From: Methylophilaceae bacterium
Lineage (GTDB): Bacteria; Pseudomonadota; Gammaproteobacteria; Burkholderiales; Methylophilaceae
DNA length: 64,000 nucleotides
Assembly: GCA_947379975.1 (NCBI GenBank)
Contig: CANCPF010000003.1
Span: 66,931-130,930, forward strand
Direction: 5' to 3'
Shown piece by piece: positions 16,455-24,068 of the stretch. Both the position numbers and the translations under genes were made by a program. Every line of letters begins with the position of its first letter. The stretch's first letter is position 1. Under the pieces are notes generated by a model. It was not told the origin of the DNA. It did no database searches and was given only the letters and a program-made list of their open reading frames with translations.

Positions 16455-17891
16455 TTATTGGGCAATGTAAAAAATGGATCTTTCAGAAACATGTTCTGTT
16501 TTGCCTAGTGCATCAATTTCGAAAATTATTTTATGTGAGCCGCTTTTAGCGGTGCCATCTAAAATTTGCAGGCTGACAGAAAAAGTCCTTGATGACGCAG
16601 GATCGACCTTGAATTCTTTTCTCGAAGCGACGGATAAACCTTTTAATCCAGAAACAGAAATGCGATAAATTTCGGGTGTTTCAGTGGCGTTACTAACTTG
16701 CAATCGATAAACATTTTCCACAAATCCGCCTGGCATCAGTCGCGACATTACACCATTATCGCGCATCACATCCACGGTGAATGATGAACGCAAGCCTAAA
16801 GAAGCAACTAACCCAATAGTCAAGGCTAGCAATACACCGCTATAAACCAGTACACGTGGCCTTAATATTTTTTGCACAATCTGATGTTTAGTCCAATGCT
16901 GGCTTAGACCATTTTGTGTTGAAAAGCGGATTAGCCCACGCGGATATTCCATTTTATCCATCACGCTATCACAAGCATCTATACATAGGCCGCAGCTGAT
17001 ACATTCATATTGTAGGCCATCTCGAATATCAATACCTACCGGACAAACTTGCACGCAAAAATTACAATCGATACAGTCACCCAAGCCTTTTTCTTTAGCA
17101 TTGACCTTGCGAGAACGGCCACTCCGAGGTTCGCCACGTTCTTCATCATAGGTCACAATCAAAGTGTCTTTATCAAACATGGCACTTTGAAAGCGTGCAT
17201 AAGGACACATGTATTTACACACTTGTTCACGCAAAAATCCGGCATTACCATAAGTGGCAAAGCCGTAAAAGCATATCCAGAAGGTTTCCCAAGGGCCTAA
17301 ATTAAAATGTACTATGCCGTCAATAAGCCCACGAATCGGGCTAAAGTAACCTAAGAAGGTAAAGCCGGTCCACATAGAAAAACTAATCCACACAAAGTGC
17401 TTCAGCCATTTTTTGAAAACTTTACTGACACATAACTTTGAATTATCCAGCTTGATCCTGGCAGCTCTGTCGCCCTCTATTTTTCCTTCTACCCACAAAA
17501 ATATTTTGGTGTAGACAGTCTGCGGACATGAAAAGCCACACCAAAGTCGGCCCGCTACTGCGGTAAATAAAAATAGCGCAAGTGCGGCAATAATGAGTAT
17601 GACCGCAAGATAAATCAAGTCTTGCGGGTATAGAATTAGGCCGAAAATATAAAATCTATGCGTACTAATGTCTAATAGCAGTGCTTGCCTATTGCCCCAC
17701 TCTAGCCAAGGCATGCCGTAAAAAACGAGCTGAGTGATCCACAGCGTAATCCAGCGCCAGTTAGTGAAAACTCCTGAAGTGCTACGTGGATATATTTTCT
17801 TTTGCGCTTCGTACAGCGACACAAATCCATCTTGAGATGTGTCGCTGACAATAGGAATTACTTTTCTTGGCTTCTTTTGACTAGTGGTCAC
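16455..17891 (-). CDS. ccoG: Cytochrome cbb3 oxidase accessory ferredoxin CcoG/FixG/RdxA
   Basis: 478 aa membrane iron-sulfur protein. Several transmembrane segments flank the conserved WCGFSCPQT motif. Two 4Fe-4S motifs lie in the middle: CIDCNFCVQVCP from about residue 272 and CISCGLCIDAC from about 296. After the last helix an Ig-like C-terminal domain (about 370-478) ends the protein. CcoG has been linked to reduction of Cu(II) during cbb3 oxidase copper delivery. It lies 54 bp downstream of ccoP, in the same transcription unit. Confidence 0.94.
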   Translation of the reverse strand: MTTSQKKPRKVIPIVSDTSQDGFVSLYEAQKKIYPRSTSGVFTNWRWITLWITQLVFYGMPWLEWGNRQALLLDISTHRFYIFGLILYPQDLIYLAVILIIAALALFLFTAVAGRLWCGFSCPQTVYTKIFLWVEGKIEGDRAARIKLDNSKLCVSKVFKKWLKHFVWISFSMWTGFTFLGYFSPIRGLIDGIVHFNLGPWETFWICFYGFATYGNAGFLREQVCKYMCPYARFQSAMFDKDTLIVTYDEERGEPRSGRSRKVNAKEKGLGDCIDCNFCVQVCPVGIDIRDGLQYECISCGLCIDACDSVMDKMEYPRGLIRFSTQNGLSQHWTKHQIVQKILRPRVLVYSGVLLALTIGLVASLGLRSSFTVDVMRDNGVMSRLMPGGFVENVYRLQVSNATETPEIYRISVSGLKGLSVASRKEFKVDPASSRTFSVSLQILDGTAKSGSHKIIFEIDALGKTEHVSERSIFYIAQ

Positions 17892-17945
17892 TCTTTATAG
17901 CTCATTTCAACATTACTCACTTTGGATAATTTTTATGTACTGAAT

Positions 17946-18869
17946 TTAGTCGTAAGACTTTTGGCTATTCGGCACATTAGAAAAACTCCACACATAAGAT
18001 GCCAGTACATGAATCTGTTCTGGAGTTAAGCGTTCGCCTTGAGCTGGCATGATGTTTTCTTTACCGAGGTTAATGCGCTCAATAATGGCCGCTTCTCCAA
18101 AACCATGTAGCCAGATATTGTCGGTTAAATTAGCTGATCCAATATCTTGATTGCCTTTACCATCTGCACCATGACAGGCTGCGCATACGGCAAATTTTTC
18201 TTTGCCTAATGCTGCACGTGCTGCGTCATGTGGGCTGTTAGATAAGCTTAGTACATAATTGGCTACGTTTTTAACATCATCTTGATCGCCCACTGCGGCT
18301 TGCATAGGCGGCATCATGCCATGTCTGCCTAAGGTAATGGTTTCTTTGATTTTTTCAGGGCTGCCGCCATGTAACCAATCATGGTCAGTTAGATTTGGAA
18401 AGCCTTTGCTGCCATGGGCATCAGAGCCGTGGCATTGAGCACAATTGTTCATGAATAAACGCTCGCCTATGGCCATTGCCTTTGCATCATGGGCAACATC
18501 TTCAGGTTTCATGGCAGTGAATTTCGCATAAATAGGCGCTAAACGCTTATTAGTATCAGCTACTTCATTTTCATATTGTCCAACTTCAGACCAGCCCAAC
18601 AAGCCTTTGTTGGTGCCTAGACCAGGGAAAGCAATCAAATAAAAAACACCAAAAATACAGGTTAAAACAAATAGCCACATCCACCATCTAGGTAGTGGAT
18701 TGTTCATTTCAACAATATCCTCATCGTAAACATGGCCGGTAGTATTGTCAGTGTCGCTCATTGGTTTTACTTTGCTCGTTACTATCAACAATACCAAGCA
18801 GCCGATAATGCCGCCAATTACAATAAACGAGATATAGTAAGACCAAAAGCCACTCGTAAAATCACTCAT
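17946..18869 (-). CDS. ccoP: Cytochrome cbb3 oxidase subunit III, dihaem cytochrome c
   Basis: 307 aa. Two N-terminal transmembrane helices (about residues 10-31 and 62-82) precede two periplasmic cytochrome c domains. Haem motifs are CAQCH (143-147) and CAACH (229-233), with axial Met candidates in GRHGMMPPM and ENIMPAQ. It passes electrons from soluble cytochrome c to CcoO and the binuclear centre. Its ATG overlaps the ccoQ TGA (ATGA, 18866-18869), so translation is coupled. Confidence 0.96.
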   Translation of the reverse strand: MSDFTSGFWSYYISFIVIGGIIGCLVLLIVTSKVKPMSDTDNTTGHVYDEDIVEMNNPLPRWWMWLFVLTCIFGVFYLIAFPGLGTNKGLLGWSEVGQYENEVADTNKRLAPIYAKFTAMKPEDVAHDAKAMAIGERLFMNNCAQCHGSDAHGSKGFPNLTDHDWLHGGSPEKIKETITLGRHGMMPPMQAAVGDQDDVKNVANYVLSLSNSPHDAARAALGKEKFAVCAACHGADGKGNQDIGSANLTDNIWLHGFGEAAIIERINLGKENIMPAQGERLTPEQIHVLASYVWSFSNVPNSQKSYD

Positions 18870-19012
18870 TCTTCATCTCCTTCAAACGGCAAGTTAGCCG
18901 CCTCATCAAATTTATTTTTATTACTTCTAGCCCAAGCCCAAGCCCAAATGCCGATAAAGCTGATTAAGGCGCCAACTGTGGCTATGCTACGTAAATCATT
19001 AATATCTAACAT
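18866..19012 (-). CDS. ccoQ: Cytochrome cbb3 oxidase subunit CcoQ/FixQ
   Basis: 48 aa (MLDINDLRSIATVGALISFI...), with one transmembrane helix and an acidic C-terminal tail ending FEGDEE. This size and layout are typical of CcoQ, which stabilises the oxidase complex. The helix ends in WAWAWA, encoded by three tandem TTGGGC hexamers (18929-18947 region). It lies 11 bp after ccoO, and its stop overlaps the ccoP start. Identified by translating the minus strand between ccoO and ccoP. Confidence 0.9.
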   Translation of the reverse strand: MLDINDLRSIATVGALISFIGIWAWAWARSNKNKFDEAANLPFEGDEE

Positions 19013-19023
19013 AATTCACTCCA

Positions 19024-19662
19024 TTATTTGAGTGTGGTACCCAGTATTTGTAGGTAGGCAATAAGCGCTTCAGATTCAGTTTTACCGTAAACTTCTTCAG
19101 CCGAGCTTTTAATTTCTTCGTCTGTATACGGCACACCAGCAGTTCTAAGTGCTTTCATATGCGCTGGCATATGCATCGCATCCACTTTCGTTGTACCTAA
19201 CCAAGGATAGCTAGGCATGATTGATTCTGGAATCAAATCACGCGGATTGTTCAGGTGAATACGGTGCCATTCGTCGCTGTATTTTTTGCCGACACGCGCT
19301 AAATCAGGACCGGTACGTTTGCTACCCCACTGAAATGGGTGGTCAAATACAGACTCGCCTGCAACTGAATAGTGACCATAGCGTAAGGTTTCGGCCTTGA
19401 ACGGACGTATCATTTGTGAATGGCAGTTGTAACAACCTTCACGCGTGTAAATATCACGTCCGGCTAACTGCAATGGCGTATATGGCTTTAATCCTTTGAT
19501 AGGCTCAGTGGTCGATTTTTGAAAAAATAGCGGCACGATTTCTACCAAACCACCAAATGAAACCACGCACAGAATTAAAATTACCATTAAAAAACTATTA
19601 GTTTCAATGACTTCGTGCGTGAACCCTTTTTTTTCTGAAGCTTTAACTTTGTCTAGACTCAT
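19024..19662 (-). CDS. ccoO: Cytochrome cbb3 oxidase subunit II, monohaem cytochrome c
   Basis: 212 aa. One N-terminal transmembrane helix (about residues 23-47) is followed by a periplasmic cytochrome c domain. The haem-binding motif is CYNCH (77-81), and the axial Met is in ESIMPSYPWL. Also conserved are GHYSVAGESVFDHPFQWGSK and RTGPDLARVG. It transfers electrons from CcoP to CcoN. It starts 10 bp after ccoN. Confidence 0.97.
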   Translation of the reverse strand: MSLDKVKASEKKGFTHEVIETNSFLMVILILCVVSFGGLVEIVPLFFQKSTTEPIKGLKPYTPLQLAGRDIYTREGCYNCHSQMIRPFKAETLRYGHYSVAGESVFDHPFQWGSKRTGPDLARVGKKYSDEWHRIHLNNPRDLIPESIMPSYPWLGTTKVDAMHMPAHMKALRTAGVPYTDEEIKSSAEEVYGKTESEALIAYLQILGTTLK

Positions 19663-19672
19663 TTAAGTTCTC

Positions 19673-21154
19673 TTATGCATGAACGGATGTTGATGGTATT
19701 TTAGCTAAGGCATGACGACCCATAGAGGCCGTTTTTAATACATTCCAAAGCATAATGCAGGTGCCGCTTAGATATAACAGGCCGCCGATTAAACGTAATA
19801 CGTAGAACGGATGCGTCGCTTTAACGGCCTCTACAAACGTATAAGTTAATGTGCCGTCATCATTCATGGCGCGCCACATTAAACCTTCTGCAACGCCTGA
19901 AATCCACATTGCAACGATATACAAAACAATACCGATAGTCGCGAGCCAAAAGTGTAATTCAATAGCTTTTTTGCTATACATTTGTGTTTGGCTGTATAGC
20001 CGCGGCACTAGGTAATAGATTGAACCCATGGCGATAAATCCAACCCAGCCTAGCGCACCTGAATGCACGTGGCCAATGGTCCAGTCGGTGTAATGTGATA
20101 GCGCATTCACTGTTTTAATCGCCATCATCGGACCTTCAAAGGTACTCATGCCGTAGAAAGATAGCGATACAATCATAAAGCGTAAAATTGGGTCGTCGCG
20201 CAATTTGTGCCATGCGCCAGACATGGTCATCATGCCATTAATCATGCCGCCCCAGCTTGGTGCTAATAAAATAAGCGATAAAACCATTCCTACTGATTGC
20301 GTCCAGTCAGGCAATGCGGTGTAGTGCAAATGGTGCGAACCTGCCCACATATAAGTGAAAATTAAGCCCCAGAAATGCACAATAGAAAGACGGTATGAAT
20401 ATACCGGGCGACCCGCTTGCTTAGGCACAAAGTAGTACATCATGCCCAAAAACCCAGCCGTTAAGAAAAAGCCAACCACGTTGTGACCATACCACCATTG
20501 AATCATGGCATCTTGTACGCCAGCATAAGCTGAATATGACTTCATTAATTCAGCAGGAACTTCCATACTGTTGACTAGGTGCAAAATGGCGATGACGATG
20601 ATAAAAGCACCGTAGAACCAGTTTGCTACATAGATATGCTTCATTTTTCTGGCCGCTACAGTACCAAAGAATACCGCTGCGTACATCAGCCAGATAATCA
20701 GTAGCAATATGTCAATCGGCCATTCTAGTTCGGCATATTCTTTACCTGAGGTGTAGCCTAGAGGCAGTGAGATAATGGCTGCTAAAATGATGGCTTGATA
20801 ACCCCAAAATACCATGCGTGATAACAATGGAAAACGCAAACGCGTTTGACCAGTACGTTGCACAATGTAAAAAGACGTACCTAATAAAGTACAGCCACCA
20901 AAAGCAAATACGACTAAATTGGTGTGCAGTGGGCGTAGGCGTCCAAAACTAAACCAAGCGGTATCAAAATTTAGTGCCGGGAAAGCTAGCTGCGAGGCAA
21001 TAATTACACCCATCAACATACCTACCACACCCCAAACCACAGCCATTATTGTGAAATTTCTGACAGCGTAATCATCGTAAAACGACGATGATAGACTCTC
21101 CGACTCTGCTTCCACCAACCCTAAATTGGCTGATGCTATATTGCTAACGCTCAT
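19673..21154 (-). CDS. ccoN: Cytochrome cbb3 oxidase catalytic subunit I
   Basis: 493 aa, twelve-helix haem-copper oxidase of the C type. Haem and copper ligands are visible in RPLHTNLVVFAFGG, WWYGHNVVGFFLT, AGSHHLHYTALPDW and IGHVHSGALGWVGF; the cross-linked Tyr of this type lies in a later helix. It reduces O2 to water with high affinity and pumps protons, the microaerobic terminal oxidase. AAAGG lies upstream of the ATG. The N-terminal ~35 residues before the first helix are a little longer than usual. Separated from ccoS by a 90-bp gap holding a palindrome. Confidence 0.97.
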   Translation of the reverse strand: MSVSNIASANLGLVEAESESLSSSFYDDYAVRNFTIMAVVWGVVGMLMGVIIASQLAFPALNFDTAWFSFGRLRPLHTNLVVFAFGGCTLLGTSFYIVQRTGQTRLRFPLLSRMVFWGYQAIILAAIISLPLGYTSGKEYAELEWPIDILLLIIWLMYAAVFFGTVAARKMKHIYVANWFYGAFIIVIAILHLVNSMEVPAELMKSYSAYAGVQDAMIQWWYGHNVVGFFLTAGFLGMMYYFVPKQAGRPVYSYRLSIVHFWGLIFTYMWAGSHHLHYTALPDWTQSVGMVLSLILLAPSWGGMINGMMTMSGAWHKLRDDPILRFMIVSLSFYGMSTFEGPMMAIKTVNALSHYTDWTIGHVHSGALGWVGFIAMGSIYYLVPRLYSQTQMYSKKAIELHFWLATIGIVLYIVAMWISGVAEGLMWRAMNDDGTLTYTFVEAVKATHPFYVLRLIGGLLYLSGTCIMLWNVLKTASMGRHALAKIPSTSVHA

Positions 21155-21201
21155 GACTTCTGCCTTTAAAAATTAAAACTAAAAACTAAAACTTACTAAA
21201 T

Positions 21202-21239
21202 CCTAAATGACATGGCTAGGATTAGCCGTCGCCTAAATG
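21202..21239. repeat. Palindrome flanked by 8-bp direct repeats in the ccoS-ccoN gap
   Basis: GGCTA (21214-21218) and TAGCC (21223-21227) form an inverted repeat around GGAT. The octamer CCTAAATG occurs on both sides (21202-21209 and 21232-21239), 30 bp apart. There is no T-tract, so this is not a clean terminator. It could be an operator for ccoN, an mRNA processing or stability hairpin between ccoS and ccoN, or chance. Confidence 0.35.
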
Positions 21240-21244
21240 CTGAC

Positions 21245-21385
21245 TTACTGGTCATCTTCCAAAATTCTTCGACCTTCATCTTCAATGTCTTCAAATTGGC
21301 CGCGATACACTGCCCACCAAAGTCCACCCAGTACACAAAGTGCCATCAGTACCGAAAGCGGCACGAGTACAAATAAAATGTCCAT
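21245..21385 (-). CDS. ccoS: Cytochrome cbb3 oxidase maturation protein CcoS
   Basis: 46 aa: MDILFVLVPLSVLMALCVLG, then WWAVYRGQFEDIEDEGRRIL and a short end. One transmembrane helix followed by the GQFEDIEDEG-type segment is the CcoS signature. CcoS is needed for cofactor insertion into cbb3 oxidase. Its ATG overlaps the ccoI stop by one base (TAATG), which indicates coupled translation. The more common order is ccoGHIS after ccoP; here ccoIS precede ccoN. Confidence 0.9.
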   Translation of the reverse strand: MDILFVLVPLSVLMALCVLGGLWWAVYRGQFEDIEDEGRRILEDDQ

Positions 21386-23805
21386 TACATCGCCTTTTCT
21401 TTTGTCGGTGTGCTTGAAAAATCGGTCAAACGTAGCGCATTTGCCACAACAATCAGTGAGCTAAGCGCCATGCCTAAACCTGCTAGCCATGCCGATAAAA
21501 TTCCGGTGAAGGCCAGTGGAATGCTGACTAAGTTGTAAACAATCGCCCAGGCGATATTTTGCTTGATAATGCTCATGGTTTTTTTTGCGTGCTGAATAAT
21601 CGCTGGAATCAGGCTAATGTCTCCATTTAGCAGAATGTAATCTGCATGCGCCAATGTTATTGGCACCCCTTTCCCCATCGCGATTGATACGTGTGCGCTG
21701 GCTAAAATCGGACCATCATTTAAACCATCACCGACCATCAGTATTTTTTTACCTTGCTCTTTAAGTGCTTGTAAACGTAGTAATTTATCATTCGGACTGC
21801 AAGCTGCTTGGAATTGGCTAATGCCAATTTCATTCGCCATATTCAATACTGTATATGACTGGTCGCCTGACAAAAGTTCGACATTTAAGTGAATTTCTTT
21901 TAATTGCTTGATCGCAGCAGCAGCGTTTGTTTTTATCGCCTCATGTAAGCTAAAAGTGGCTAGCCAACCATTGCTATCAGCAAGATAAACCTGCTGCTTG
22001 AATGCTTCGGTAATTTGAATGTCGCAGAATCTAGCTGAGCCAAATTTAAGGCGTCCACTGGCTAAATTGCTGCTAATTATATTTGCGTCATTAGCGGTAT
22101 TTTTTATTGCCGCACTGATACCCGCACCTATTTCTTCTTGTACGTCAACTAACTCAACTTTATCCAGCGCTGTGCCGGCATCTTGTGTGGAGATTTGCGC
22201 GCTATATTGTTGGTGATTTTTTAATAGAGCGCGAGAAATGGGATGTTGTGAGTGTTGAGCAATGCTAGCGGCTAACGCCAGTGCGCTAGCTTCAGATAAA
22301 CCGTCTTTATGGCTGATAGCCATCACTTGAATATGATCTTCAGTCAGCGTGCCAGTTTTGTCAAAAATAACCGTATCAACATTGGCAATACTCTCAATAG
22401 CTTGCAAGCGCCTGATTAAAATTCCGCGTTTCACAAAGGCGCTGGCGCTGGAAAGCATAGCGGCTGGTGTGGCTAATGATAGCGCACAAGGGCAGGTGAC
22501 AATCAATACTGCAGCAGCCGTCATCAAGGCACGTCCGCGATCTATATCCCACAACAAGGCGGCGGCAATGGCGGCGCTTAATATTACAAATAGTAAAAAT
22601 GGTCGTGCTACGCGGTCCGCTAATTGTGACAACCTTGGTTTTTCAATAGCCGCTTGGTTGATTAAATTTACAATTTTGCCGTATTGAGTTGATTCGCCTA
22701 TGGTTTCCAGCGCCACATGTACGGTTTGGCCAAGGTTATAACTGCCCGCGATTACTTTGTCGTGCAGATTTTTTTGTATGGGAGTAGATTCGCCTGTGAG
22801 TAGCGACTCGTCTACGGTAATGCTGTTCATAGTAGTGCCATCTAAGGCAGGATTATCCGAATTCGTACCAAGTAATACCAGCTCGCCATCTGCAGGAAAA
22901 GCCTCGCCGATATTGACGCGCACAATATCACCTACTTTAAGTTGGCTATTTAATACGCGAGAGAATGACCCATCTAAATTTTGACGCTCAGTATTTTCAG
23001 GAATGCGACTGACTAATAATTCTAAAGAACCTAGCGTTTTACTGTGTAGTTTTACTTCAATCAAACGGGCGGACAATAAAAAGAACACAAACATGGTCAT
23101 GGAATCGAAATAAACGGTGTGACCCCACCAGCTATTAGGCTCGAACGTTGCGGCAGAACTGACTAAAAATGTGATGGCGATACCCAATGCTACTGGCAGA
23201 TCCATGCTAATTTGCTTTAATTTTAAATCGCGAAATGCGTTACTAAAAAAACTGCTGCTAGAAAATAGTAGTACCGGCAAACTTAGAAGCCATGACGCCC
23301 AGTTTAGTAAATAGCGGATATCGCTAGATATTTCGCCCGCTTTTGTAAAGTAGCTAGGGCTGGCATACATCATCACTTGCATCATGCAAAAGCCAGCCAC
23401 CATCCAGCGCCAAAAGGCCGCACGGCTTTTAGCGGTTGCGTTTAGCTGATTTTCATTGTGTGAGGCTGGGCTTGCGCTGTAACCAAGCACTTGCACAGCG
23501 CGGAGTATTTTTGATGGAACCGTGATGGCAGGCGACCATATGACTACCGCGCGTCTTTTAGACATACTGACGCGTGCGCTCAAAACACCTGGCATTGCTT
23601 GTAAGCCGCGCTCGATAATCCCTGAGCACGCCGCGCAACGTAAACCATCTAACAATAAGCTAGATTGCACCAATGGTTGAGTTGGATTATCACCAACCGG
23701 CTGACTAAATGCTTGCCATTGTTCTTGGCTGTCTAAAATAGACCAAGATGGATTAGCTATGCTATTTTCAGCAATTGTTTCAGCAGTTAAACGTTGAGTG
23801 AGCAA
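21385..23805 (-). CDS. ccoI: Copper-transporting P1B-type ATPase CcoI/FixI
   Basis: 806 aa. An N-terminal metal-binding domain contains LRCAACSG (C57, C60), followed by eight predicted transmembrane helices. The ion-path motif CPC lies near residue 436 (VTCPCALSLATP), the phosphorylation site DKTGTLT near 480 and the hinge GDGLNDGPIL near 700. The N-terminal region before the HMA, with CAACS rather than CxxC-type CopA domains, and its position with ccoS and ccoN favour CcoI, which exports Cu to the periplasm for cbb3 oxidase assembly, over a detoxification CopA. First gene of the minus-strand cco run. I found no convincing FNR/Anr box in the 263 bp upstream. Confidence 0.94.
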   Translation of the reverse strand: MLTQRLTAETIAENSIANPSWSILDSQEQWQAFSQPVGDNPTQPLVQSSLLLDGLRCAACSGIIERGLQAMPGVLSARVSMSKRRAVVIWSPAITVPSKILRAVQVLGYSASPASHNENQLNATAKSRAAFWRWMVAGFCMMQVMMYASPSYFTKAGEISSDIRYLLNWASWLLSLPVLLFSSSSFFSNAFRDLKLKQISMDLPVALGIAITFLVSSAATFEPNSWWGHTVYFDSMTMFVFFLLSARLIEVKLHSKTLGSLELLVSRIPENTERQNLDGSFSRVLNSQLKVGDIVRVNIGEAFPADGELVLLGTNSDNPALDGTTMNSITVDESLLTGESTPIQKNLHDKVIAGSYNLGQTVHVALETIGESTQYGKIVNLINQAAIEKPRLSQLADRVARPFLLFVILSAAIAAALLWDIDRGRALMTAAAVLIVTCPCALSLATPAAMLSSASAFVKRGILIRRLQAIESIANVDTVIFDKTGTLTEDHIQVMAISHKDGLSEASALALAASIAQHSQHPISRALLKNHQQYSAQISTQDAGTALDKVELVDVQEEIGAGISAAIKNTANDANIISSNLASGRLKFGSARFCDIQITEAFKQQVYLADSNGWLATFSLHEAIKTNAAAAIKQLKEIHLNVELLSGDQSYTVLNMANEIGISQFQAACSPNDKLLRLQALKEQGKKILMVGDGLNDGPILASAHVSIAMGKGVPITLAHADYILLNGDISLIPAIIQHAKKTMSIIKQNIAWAIVYNLVSIPLAFTGILSAWLAGLGMALSSLIVVANALRLTDFSSTPTKEKAM

Positions 23806-24068
23806 ATTTCAATACCTGACGCATAAAGATATGATTTTCTATTTATCTACAAAATAAGAACCTAATTTCTGACAAAAGTTACATCGAAATTACACGGAAA
23901 TTAAATTTATATTGTGATTAAAAATTTTGTCAGATTTTACGCTTGGTTTGCCTTGAATATTGTTACAAAATGTTTCAGGAAGCCTCAGTTACACTGATTA
24001 AACAGCATATTGAAAAATATTTAATCATCCTCATATTACAAATATAACAAACTCAAATGGAGTGAAAT

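Noticed and set aside
23806..24068. FNR/Anr box (TTGAT-N4-ATCAA) or sigma32 promoter between ccoI and clpB
   Set aside because: I looked for both because of the flanking genes and found no acceptable match; only isolated CTTGAA-like half-elements are present.
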